Source: Eremophila alpestris peregrina
Lineage: Eukaryota > Chordata > Aves > Passeriformes > Alaudidae
Direction of reading: 5' to 3'
Assembly (NCBI GenBank): GCA_009792885.1
Contig: WMCF01000014.1
Coordinates: 11,642,104-11,706,103 of the forward strand
Length of the DNA stretch: 64,000 nucleotides
The notes beneath the pieces were generated by a model that worked only from the letters and a program-made list of their open reading frames with translations, was not told where the DNA came from and did no database searches. Position numbers and translations under genes: made by a program. This document shows, piece by piece, positions 38,456-49,315 of this stretch; position 1 is the first letter of the stretch, and each line of letters opens with the position of its first letter.

Positions 38456-39375
38456 AGGCACTGAAAGGGACCTGGATGTGGCAGAGGAAGATTATTAGAG
38501 CTACTGCACTCTGTCCTGGCCATTGAGTTGTACAAAACCTACCAGATGTCAGGGAGGAAGAAATGGGTCATCCTCAGAGTAGGCTTTTGCAAATAATGTC
38601 ACTGACTGCTTAGATATGAACAATGTGATTGCACAGTGGGTTATTCCTAACTGAGAGTGTTTGTGGGGAAAGCTTTGGAAATGCAACGAGTCTGCTTGGG
38701 CACTTGGGTCTGATTTGCAAAGCAGCAGCTACTTGTGTGGCTGGTGTCGAATGGGAATAACAAAAGATGCTCAGACAACTCCTGGTGAAGGACTGTAGCT
38801 GTGTCGGATGTTCCCTGTGTGCCAGGAATGCTGGCCCTTGCCCACCCACACCATCCACTGACAAATGAAATCATCCTTGACAAAACTTGGGCCTGGCAAT
38901 TATCAAGAAAATTGCAGCGATGAGCAATAAGAAAACTATGCTTTAGGATGTGAATGTTATTATTTTTTGTATCCTGGTATGAATACAAGGTCATCTTCTT
39001 CAGATATATTTTGAAATCAAAATAGTAAGCTCAGACAACAAGCATTCAGGGGGAATGCATTAAAGCAGATGTGATTTTTGTAGCATGGGCAGTGTGCTGG
39101 CAACTGGAAGTTACTGCTCATGCCTGTTGCATTTAGGATCCAGGGTAGGAGTTGCTCCCCCCACCTCATTTACAAGACAGAAGCATCAAAGATTTTACAA
39201 TGCTCTTTTTGGAAGCGCTCCCTCAGAAAAGGACTGTGAAATGTTAAACCGCATCTCTGACTTTCAGGCCAAGTGTTCCCTGAGTGGAAAATCTGGTGCT
39301 TAGTCCCTAGATGAAAATAAGGGAAGTGGGGTGCAGGTAAAGTGTTATTCCCTGCATCCTCCCACTTGCTTCCCA
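38456..39375. other. unique non-coding sequence
   Basis: Nothing recognised; no gene, repeat or motif cluster. Confidence 0.6.
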
Positions 39376-39640
39376 GCAGAGGAGAGCCCCCGCCTGCTCC
39401 CCCCCAGGCTGTGCCCGAAGCACGCATTTTCCCCTTGCGCCAGACTTTAATCACATGCAATCGCCTTATGGATAGCCGGGGCAGTAATGGTGATCTGAAA
39501 CGTTGCTGGATGCCTCACATTCGCTTTATCTGAGTCTGTTCACACTGTTGCAGCTTTTCTTGCTGGTGACGATGTGGCGGAGAAGGACAGAGTGAGAGAG
39601 TGAGATAGTGTGGAAGTGGGAGGCCGTGCCAAGGTGACAA
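39376..39640. promoter_or_regulatory. third CpG-enriched segment
   Basis: About ten CpG in 220 bases (39408-39630), including CTTGCGCCAG and ATGCAATCGCC. The core at 39440-39535 has the repeat-free, mixed texture of a conserved non-coding element. A purine-rich GAGAGAGTGAGA-like stretch follows at about 39585-39625. Confidence 0.3.
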
Positions 39641-42640
39641 GCTTGCATTGGCATCTGATGGTGTTAATCAGGAGCCATGTACTTCAGAAGGTGTCTTTTG
39701 ATAATGTGCTTTTATAATTTAACCCTCCTTATATTTTTGGATATATAATTTGTGTAAGGTTTACAACCTGAATCTGCTTAAGGTGCCTCTGGTTTCTGAC
39801 ACAGCAGCAGCCTTTGAATCAGCGAGTGTCTGCTCTTGCTGCTTAATCTCTGAGGCGGCCAATTTGGGGACAGAAGGAGTCTTTACTTTATCTGCTCCAA
39901 ACACACTTGTACTTTATTCCTTTGTATTGGGAAAACAGGAAAAAAAAGAAGCAAAAAAAAAAAAAAAAAAAAAAGAAGTGCTATGTGTGAGCACGTGTGT
40001 GTGTTTATATAGTGTGGGAGACAGAGACTAAACTGAGCAAGTGTGGGAGGGTGAGAACCTTTATTGTGCAACAAACTGATGGCACCAAATATGCTGCATT
40101 TGTTGTGAGTTAAAAGGTTTATACAAAGATTTTCTTAGTAGTGTCTAAGATCTTAATAGGGTAATTAATCTTTCTAAGTGTTACTGCCAGATTATGGGAT
40201 CAGCTATTACCCCTGGCTACAGAGTACTCCTTTGTGTGTTGCTATGAACAGGACTAAGTGATGAGACTACTCCGTTTGCCAAACAAAGATATGGTTGCTG
40301 CTAGCTTGTTTATGCTTGAAATGTGTTTTCTGGTGCAGTAAGAGAAGGCTGCACCATTTCTTTGGGAATACTGGTGCCCTTTAAAATGAGTCTTATTAGG
40401 AGAAGAAGGGCACGAAGCACTGTAGAATTTCCAGAGCTTTATAGAAAAGTGCATATATACTTTAAGAGACATAATGGTGAATTGTTTGGTTTGGCAATTT
40501 TTTTTTTTTCAAGCAGGAAAATAAATAGATAGCTAATGTAATTGTAAGAAAGCAGCTGTAGGAATAGATAAAAAGTGGTCTGCACTTAAAAACTTCTGCA
40601 TGGAATTCAGAAGCCAAACACTTTAGTTGAGGAATTAAAATCCACATTGTGTTGCAGCAGGGTAGGGTAGGACATAGAGGACGTGGAAGAATTTTCTCAA
40701 GAAATAAGCTTTGCTCAATCCTGTTTATTCATAAGTGAGTCAAAACTAAAGGTTGTTTTATTTACTAGATAAGGGAACCTTTTCCCCAGTGACATTGCAG
40801 CCAGGGGGGCAGGGAAAGAGGAAAAAGCAGCATATTACCCCAAGGTTGTCAATGTTGAAACAACTGCGTCATTCAGGAGAAATGTCTGCTCGGCCAAATT
40901 TTGACATCTCCTGAGCTGCTGAAGGAGCAATCTCTGATCAAGGTCAGTATAAACTACTCTGTCCACATCATTTAGCCTGGTCTAGTGAAGGCTGTCATGC
41001 TCTTTAGTGAATATTAAGGAAAACTCCAACTCCAGGCTTTAATACATGATACATCTGGCTTGAACCTAGGATTGCTTTGAAGCCATCCCAGAGGCATCAC
41101 CTGTAAGTGACTGTTCATGTGTGGGCAGGTGTGCTTCATGTGTAGTAGCAATGGTGACACTGTCATGTGTTGAGAGGAAATGCTTTGGGCTGGGTCAAGC
41201 TGCTGACTTTTTTCCTAGGCATTGGGTGGGAGAACACACTCACAGGGTATGTGGGAGGAAACCTTTGCTTTGTGGCTGGACAGGTGGTCAGTCTGGAGAT
41301 AGGAAAGGAAATGGGTGTCATGGAGGCTGGAATAGGAGAAGGAGGGGAAGTTGCCAGCTTCTGCCCTGCTGGAACACAGTGATGCTGATGGCATGTGGCA
41401 AGCCTGGGGCTGACAGGGGCCTTCCCTTTATGAGAGCAGGAACCTCATAGAGGGTCAGCTGGCACTGCCCACTCGTCTCTGTGGCCACCATGGGGTTGTG
41501 TGCTCTCTTCTTTGCTCTGCGATGGTTTACAGCTGAGCAATGATAAAAAGGAGAAGCTACAGAACCTTGTTCACCCTCTTCTCAGTCTCAGCAGGAAGTT
41601 TACATTTATACAAGGCTTGGAGAATCTTGAAACTGTGCCAAACCACCAGAATGAAGTCTTAATGTTACAGCTTGGCATAGTGTTGAAGAAGACTCCTCCA
41701 GGGCATCCTGTGTGGAAGTAGGAAGCAGGATTGAAGCAGGTGGTCAACCAGGCCTTGTAGATGTTTATTCTAGATGGTGACACAGCCCTGCCTGGCTTGT
41801 CCCTAGATTGAGATGGTGACATGTTGGCAATGCTGTCCTGGTAGGGCTTGTACAATGCTGAGCTGCTCCTGGTGGGCTCATTTGTCTTCCTTTGTGGCAG
41901 CTCCTGCTGGCTGACCATTTATTAGGACCCAGGGAGGAGTGTGACTTTGGGGATGCCTACCTGGTCCAGAGGGTCTGGGGAAAGGAGTTGCTTAACTGAT
42001 GGTGGTGGGGTGGGGAAATCACCAATTCCTCCCACTGGGTTATGTCAGTGGGGCTGTTCACAAGGACAGAAAAGGAGAGTGACACTTATCCCACATCTGT
42101 AGGAGTGGTGATGGTTGAAAGCCCACCACAGCTTTCTGATCTGCCGCAGAGTCATCATCCTTGCTTTAAGTGATTGGAGTACGTTTCCTAGGAATTGAAT
42201 GTTTGTCTGAAATCTACAGTGAGCTTCCGGCTCCATCCTGGTATCCCAGCACATGCAGAGCATCTCCCCCCACACCTCACACTGGTATTTCTCACTCTAT
42301 AATGCTGCAGAGATGTGCTCTTTTTGTAAGTAGATGTCTTCATTGGTCAAATTGCATTTACAGCTTTCAGTATTCAGTATTTGGGATGTAATTTGCTTTA
42401 CAAATCTCAGTTTGATTCTAGAGGTGATATGCAACGTGAGATGCTGAAAACTCGGAAAGAAAGTCTTTGAAGATAATTACAGCTACCTTACCACAAAGAA
42501 GCTCTGAGGGTTATAGGGAAAAAACCCAAACAAATCCCTATTAATGCAGAGTTAAGATGACCCAGTTGTAGCAGAGACCTTTCCAAATGGAAAATTAAAA
42601 TCCAGGAAGTACAGAGTCAACGTACATGCCAATAAAACAT
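39641..42640. other. unique non-coding sequence
   Basis: No gene recognised. It holds the A22 tract at 39953-39974. The frames at 41121-41450 and 41571-41918 show no family resemblance. Confidence 0.6.
39953..39974. repeat. poly-A tract (22)
   Basis: An uninterrupted A22, preceded by AAAAAAAGAAGC, so the A-rich region is about 35 bases. Confidence 0.95.
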
Positions 42641-42780
42641 TAACTCTGGCCCCCTGGAGCTGGTGCTGCTCACTGGGAATTATCTGCAACCACTCCAGCT
42701 GCAGTCACTGTATTAGCTGGAGCAATATTGAACCGTGGGAGGATTAGCTGGAGTTTGGCACAGCTCAGAGGATAAAAGGA
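42641..42780. promoter_or_regulatory. possible small enhancer-like block
   Basis: Three copies of a TTAGCTGGA/CCAGCT-type word within 100 bases (TCCAGCTGCAG near 42696, TATTAGCTGGAGC near 42711, GGATTAGCTGGAG near 42741). The two AGCTGGAG copies are direct repeats about 30 bases apart. Evidence is limited to word repetition. Confidence 0.2.
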
Positions 42781-43276
42781 AAAAAATTTCAGGGTGGGTG
42801 AGAAGAGAAGCTGAATGCACATACCTGTATGTGAGGGAACTTCAGAATTTCACTTCAGCACTGAGATGCAGTAAGGAGATGTACCTAGAAACAGGGGTTT
42901 TATGGTAGAAAAGCATAATATAACATTGACTTACAGGTGTAGTGCTGGCATGAGGTACTACTGTAGGCTGTGTGCTGGGTGTGGGTTAGATTTATGTAGC
43001 TTCCCTCCGGCACAGCACACCTGCAGTGCAGTTGGCACTGGCACAAGGAAGGGGTTGGATGCTGTCTCACTGTGGTCATCATCCTCCTTTCCTTGCATCC
43101 ACAAAGTGTATTGTTGGGGAATTGAGGTCAAGAAACAGTTGTGCAACTGAGTTTTCCTATTTTCAAAGGATTGCTTATCCAGACTGATATAAATTACTGG
43201 GCAGCCCAGGCTTTCTGATAGCAAAGATATTTGTCAGTGAATTTCCTACGTTTATTCAATAGTAATAAAAATGGGA

Positions 43277-43305
43277 TTTTTCTTTTTTTCTTTTTTTTTT
43301 TTTTT
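43277..43305. repeat. T-rich tract
   Basis: Twenty-nine bases, all T except two C, ending in T15. Confidence 0.95.
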
Positions 43306-43353
43306 GAAAATAGTGGTGACTTAAGCAGTTGATGTTAACATGTTGGTTTTTGC

Positions 43354-43375
43354 GTGATATATATATATATATCAC
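43354..43375. repeat. 22-bp perfect AT palindrome
   Basis: GTGA, then alternating AT, then TCAC. The 22 bases equal their own reverse complement. The core is an (AT)8-type dinucleotide tract able to extrude as a cruciform; it may simply be a short microsatellite. Confidence 0.9.
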
Positions 43376-45054
43376 TAAAAAGGAAATAAGGTGTCTTATG
43401 ATCAAGTTGTTGAATTCTTTTTTTATGTAACAAAATCGATTTTTTAAACCTATAATGGAAATTATAGAAAAGTTTTGAGATGTCTGTGGGCTAGCAGAAG
43501 AAGAAAGGAATTCAAAATGTGTCTCTCCAAGTCTTCAGTGTTTTCTCCTGTGGGGGCTGCAACAGCAGGCTGATACATCTCCATCCTGCCTCCCTGCATT
43601 TCAGGCAAGGTGTAGTCTGAGTCAGCAGAGATTTCAGACCTTTTTGAAGACTCAGCCTTTTAACAGGAAAGATTTCCTGGCCTGTAAGAGAGCCAAGCTG
43701 GCCCTCTGATACGTTGGATGCACCTGAATCTCTTCTCTTATCCCTGGTTTTTGGCAAACCTGCAATATGAGGAAAACGTTGCAATGAAGCGATAACATTA
43801 TTTCAAGAAGGAGCTAAAAAAAGCCCCTGGGAGAGAAGGGATTTATTAACAAGTCACAGGACTTTGGTATGCCTCAGGCAACATTTTCAAACTGTTGCTC
43901 TCCCAAAGCAGTCGCTATAATTACACTACTTCCCAAACAGAAAAGGACAACATGGGAAATTCATCTAATGTAATATCATAGGTCTGAGCATAGAAGCAGA
44001 ACAAAATGGGTTATTGTAACATAATAGTAAAATAGGTGTGACTGCAGAATAGTGGGTCAAAGCAAACCTTCAGACGAGTAATTATTTCTTACTATCCTAC
44101 TTGTTCTATTTCATCCTTAGGTATTTAATTACACAGTTTTCCTTTTCTCCTGTCCTAACATGCACCACCAGGCAATTTTTTTTTTCTTTGAGCCTTGGAA
44201 ACAATATGTCTTGAGTGCTTTGTTGGAGCTGCTCTCCTAAAAATAAAACTTTGAACAATCTGAGCAGTGGTAGGACCACATTTTGTAATTATGGCTCTGT
44301 CTGGAGGGTATAAGATGGATGAGGGTGTATTTGTGCTATGTGCTGTACCTTTTGTGTTAAGGCAGGAATTTAAAAGCAGTGGAGCTCTCAAGAAAGGCAT
44401 TATATTCTGTGCAACTTGTAGCCCTTGTTTGGAGTTAATGCCATCCTTTGAAATGGGTTAGGTGCAAGTTCAAACAGGATGTTGCCTCAACAGTGTCCCT
44501 ATCTGGGGATGAGAGGCTGACTTTGCTAGGATGTTCTCTGGCTAAATGTAGTAAATGATGCCTCTGTGGCATCATAGCCTGGAAAAACAGGACTCAAGTG
44601 TTTTCTTAAAAAAACCCCAAAAATCCCTGCCCGCTTAGGTCCTTACAATGTTCCTGTCATTTTAGTCTTCAAACGCCTACTATTCTAACATCTCAGCTGA
44701 TAGCACAGTGAAAAGTAAATCTCTCTCAAGCATTTTCCTCCCTCTGAGTAATAGCTAATCTAATAATAGTTTGACTCCTACCACAATAGCTCTCTCTATA
44801 AAATGTGCAGAGGGAGGAGGCAAAAGACTTCATCTCCTCTCTGGTGACCCCAAACTCCTTGGAAGTAGTGCAAGAACACTGAACTTGGGCCCTGCACTGC
44901 TTATGTATCACCCTAAAGATGTTTTAGAGGTTTGGATGTTTCTCAGATTTGGCTATAAAAAATCCAGCAAACCCAAGCAACCAACCCTCCCCAGCAATAC
45001 ACATCCCTTTCACTTTTTGTTATTTTTTTCCCTCTCGTGTTAATATTTCCCTTG

Positions 45055-45392
45055 TTAGTGTTTCTGCATGAGATCTATTTATTCATTTATTTTGTGCTTT
45101 TACATCAGCCCTAAATGATCTTCCTATTAGCACAGGAAGCTGGCAGCAGCCAGTCTGCAGCCTTTGGATAGTCAACTAATTAAGGGAAAAGCAGGTGTGG
45201 ATGGATCTATTGAGTCTATAAATAAATGCCAAAAATTTAAGTTATTGGTCTGTGAGTGTTAACAGGTGGAGCACAGTTTTTACACCTTCAGTGGAGAGAA
45301 AAAGAAGGGTTAGAGGAAATTATTTCTTCCCCCATGATTTAAAAGCTCTTCAATAATAAAATACCTATTCTCAAAAAAAAAAAAAAAAAAAA
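45055..45392 (+). other. possible retro-transcribed 3' end (poly-A signal plus A20)
   Basis: AATAAA at 45355-45360 is followed after 12 bases by an uninterrupted A20 at 45373-45392. This is the spacing left by reverse transcription of a polyadenylated RNA. Upstream lie a TATTTATTCATTTATTTTG stretch (45076-45094), which resembles an AU-rich 3'-UTR element, and a TAAT core ACTAATTAAGG (45174-45184). No parent gene is recognised and no target-site duplication was found nearby by eye. Alternatives are a chance poly-A next to a conserved non-coding block, or the real 3' end of a transcript with a genomic A tract. Confidence 0.3.
45373..45392. repeat. poly-A tract (20)
   Basis: An uninterrupted A20, 12 bases after AATAAA. 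Confidence 0.95.
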
Positions 45393-47884
45393 GTCCTTGT
45401 CTCGTGCATGTTTAGTCTTGAAGACAAATAAAGGTATTGTTGGGGTTTTTATTTTCATTGACCTGGACTAGGTGATGAAATGGATGGTCTGCAAAGAAAT
45501 AATTTATATTCTCAGGCTGACACTCAGAAACATAACTCACAAATGACTACAGATGTTAGTGCTTATTGTTCCTTTGCAGTTCTGTTTATAAATAAAACTT
45601 TCTCTGCCTTTAGTCAAATGCTCAAAATGGTCTAATCTGCAAAAAGCCTCTTCCCTCAGTGCTAAAGAAAAATATGATCTATTGAGCAAAGTATTATGCA
45701 AGAGATTTTGTGTCTAAGAATATATTCTCTCCTCACACTGATTTATCCTCCTCCCCGATTTCTGTCCTGGCTTTCTTCCTTTGTGCTTGATTTAGTAATT
45801 TATTTAAACACTTCTAACCAGGGGGCGTTTTTCACCAGGGTGCAGTGGCAAGAGACCACAAAAGCATTTCACAACATGTACAAAATACATTAAACCACTT
45901 TCAGGGTAGTATAACGTGATAGGACAATGTTAGAATAAAAACACATAAACCAACCATCTACTAACTCAGCTGGTTTCATTAATTTTGATCTGACTGATGT
46001 AAAAGTCTTCTTCATGGATATGTATTAATCTTTTATGGGCTGTGTATAAATTTAAATGCAAGCAATAAATGAATGCTTATACTAAAGCTTGCATGTGTCA
46101 ATCTGGGAAAAGCAAGGTGAGAGGAAAACCCAGCAGTCAAAACATATGCATTGTTTATATTTTAAAAAACTCTGTGAGCATCTAACCAAGCTAACAGGTG
46201 TTGATTTGTAGAAGTAAGGAAGGGCACTTGTGGTCTGAGGCTTTTGGGAGGCACTGATGGTTTTAGGGACTTTAATTTCTGGATGTGTGTCTGGAAAGCA
46301 GAATAGGACATTTGCCTTTCCCTTTGTTTTCTGTCTCTTAAATGCTTAGAGATGGGGAGGGGAAGAGTTTTTGATGGTCACTATGGATCATCTTTCAGTG
46401 TCAAGTCTGCTTCTCATGGCACTCAATCATGTGCACATGTGACCTTTGCCTGCTAAGCTATAGGATGCTCTGGCTTGGAAAGGGGGATGTTTATAACTTG
46501 TTTTTTGCCCCTGGATCCTCTTTGTATGGTTAATGAGATATTCACTGGAGCAGAGATTGGGACAGGGTAACCAGCCTTCCCAGCTAAGTGTACTAATTAG
46601 TCTCTCTTTCTCTGTCTCTTAATGAATTCATACATATTCATTGAGAGGCAGAACAGCTCCAATAGGAGAGACTCAAGGCAAAACTGAATACCCTGCAGCC
46701 TACCTGATGGTTATAACTTTCTCCTGATGTTAGAGAGCATGGCTGAATTTCTTTGAAACAGGTGGAGGGAAGAAAAATGCTTTTTAGCCTCTAGGGTGAA
46801 TACTCTGACCACTAGATAATTGCAGGCAAGAGTCTGGTCTCCTTTTGCAGCATGTGTGTGTGTTCATCCTTATTTCTGATCTTTCACTGCAAGTGACCTA
46901 AATACAAACTTTTTTCAAACTGGAGCTGAAGAAAAGGTTTGCCGTGCACTTGTTTTCTGGGCAAAATAAATCTTAATTTTAAAAGCTGATCTAGAACAGT
47001 TAAATATTTCCCTTCCTTATACTGCCTCAGAAATATTTCTTTGGTCTGATAAAGGTACAAGGAATCAATTACTGATGTCATTCTACTGAAGTGCTTTTTA
47101 AAGCACTCAAACCCTACCCTGCTTTTGTATTTAATCCTCAGGAACACTTATGTCTTGCCATGCAAAAAAATTTGTCTCTAGAACAGAAATTAATAAAAAG
47201 GACTTGAAGATAGGTGAGCAAGCATAGGCAGAGAGTACTGACAAAATCCATCCTGCTGATGTAAAGCTGGCTGTGAAATGGATGCTAAAAATAAACCTCA
47301 ATTCTAAAAGTCAGTTCTGACAGACCTGGGTCCCGTTTCTCTCTGTAACATAATTTGCCACAATCTGTGGGCTGATGTTGCAGTAAATTAGGTTCGTGAT
47401 ACTTACTGTTAATGAGTCACTGAATAAATACATCTGTATAAATTAGCCCACAATTTGCCTGTTGCAAAAATAAACAGTTTTGATTTCCTGTGTGAACAGC
47501 ATGGCAAGCATTGTGCACGTGTAGTTTTACTGAACACTGAAGATCTTAAACTGTGGGAAGAGAAAGCGCTCACAAACAGGTACTTGAGTGGCATCTGGTG
47601 GGATGCAGAGGTTCAGCCCTACTCTGCATCCCACTAAGTTGGAATGGGGATGTGTAAGGCAGGGTGGGGCAGGAGAGGTCAGCATACAGATCTGGAGAAA
47701 CAAGACCCCAACAGCTATCATCCTGTTTTAAACTGGGTGTCCTCTGTGTCAGCATGTATGAGAACAGCAGCAATAAATAATGTACCCAACAGCAGTGTTC
47801 AGGATGTTGAGTTTTGTAGCATGGTAGCTTGAGCCTCATTGCGCTGGATCCTGTGTAAGACCAAAGTAGGAAATGTTCCACTCT

Positions 47885-48085
47885 CAAAGTACTTTACAGT
47901 CCAAGTCTGGGAAGATGTAATAATACTTGGAAGGAAGACAACAAAACCAGTAATGAGGACTTGGGTTTATATAGGCCACATATTTGCACAGTCACAGAAG
48001 ACACTCCTATGCTTCTTGTGTGTGTTTTTAATCTCCAAGTATGGTAGTCCAAGTGTTTTACAAGTTACCAAGTCTGGAAAAACTT
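47885..48085 (+). repeat. imperfect local direct repeat
   Basis: AAGTACTTTACAGTCCAAGT followed by CTGGGAAGAT (starting near 47888) recurs as AAGTGTTTTACAAGTTACC then AAGTCTGGAAAA (starting near 48051). The two copies are about 30 bases each and 165 bases apart. This may be a small duplication or part of an old unrecognised repeat. Confidence 0.4.
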
Positions 48086-49229
48086 GGCTACCTGTTTTTT
48101 TCCATGACAACCTCTCCCTTCCACCTTCGATGCAATTACTTCAGCTGAGGATATGTGGAAACAGAACTTAGTTCAATTCTCAGTCCTTGTGAGCTGAGTA
48201 GTGGGTTTAGCTGTGGAGCTGTGCAGCAATACAGAGAAAACTCATATCATGTCAGTCTCCCTGAAATGGCTGTCTGCATTAAGCTCTGGGTCATTTCCAA
48301 GGGTTGCAAGGAGCTGCCTGTCTGCTGGCACTAGACGTGACCTTAGTGAAATGTCTCCTTCAGTATCTACAGGCTGTGATGTGTCACACTGATACACATT
48401 TCTACCTTAACACTCACTCAACAGCAGCTCCCTGATGTGACAGTGTTTTTCTAATTCATAGATATCCAAGGAGATGGATGCCTGTGTAATGTTATGTCTC
48501 TTTGCCTAGCCGGTCCGATAAAAATTGATATCCTCACACAAAGTCATTAAGCAAGTGGCTTATGATAGCATGCAGGAATAGGAAATTCAGTGCTTATTCC
48601 ACCCCTGTCCTGTTGCAGACATTTCTTCTGGAGGTGACTGACCACATTGTCAATGAGATAGCTCTAAAGAATACTTAGCAATTTGTAGGGTCATTTTGGT
48701 GGCTTCTTTGGGTTGGAGATGACTTCAAAAGTACCTGGTAAACTTTTGTGTGGTCGATACTATTCTGTATGGGTGGCATTTAAGAGTTGTGAGCTTTTTA
48801 TTCATCTGACTTCTCTCTCTCCTGCCATCAAGCATGGTCCTTACTTGTTGGCACACAATGCCGTGCTTCCTCATCTTTATGTCTCAGAATGCTACATGCA
48901 GGTGGTCAAGCTGGAATTTACTGGCTGGCTGCCAGCCCAGGGAACATGTGGACCCGGCTAGAAAATGCACTCATCAGGATCCACCAGCACCAACTGGGAA
49001 CCATCCACATAAAGCTCACTTCTTTGTGAGTGCCTCGTGTGCTGTGGGAGGAAAAAGCTGAGAGGTATTTGGAAAGCACAGGATGAATTAATAAGCCAGC
49101 TATGCAGTGGGAAACCTTAATCTGACCAGGAGGAAACAGGGAGAGCAGGGCTATTTAAGCTTAACCTTTTAACAATGAGACACTTCTCTGAAAGTCTGTT
49201 GTACACTGAAACAATGATTATGAAGTTGT

Positions 49230-49315
49230 TGTTTGTACACATGTGAGTGCATAAATGCACACATGTGCATGAAAACACACACACACATATATACACACCT
49301 GCATATGATCTATAC
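49230..49315. repeat. alternating purine-pyrimidine tract with (CA)n
   Basis: ACACATGTG, GCACACATGTGCATG and a CACACACACACATATATACACAC segment (49275-49298) run almost without break, a classic Z-DNA-prone composition. The CA core is short. Confidence 0.7.

Larger units (their letters stand above)
42781..45049. other. unique non-coding sequence
   Basis: No gene recognised. It contains the T-rich tract 43277-43305 and the AT palindrome 43354-43375. Confidence 0.6.

Noticed and set aside
39883..40074. Minus-strand 63-codon frame with poly-phenylalanine
   Set aside because: Translation of the A22 homopolymer; not a hydrophobic membrane segment of a real protein.
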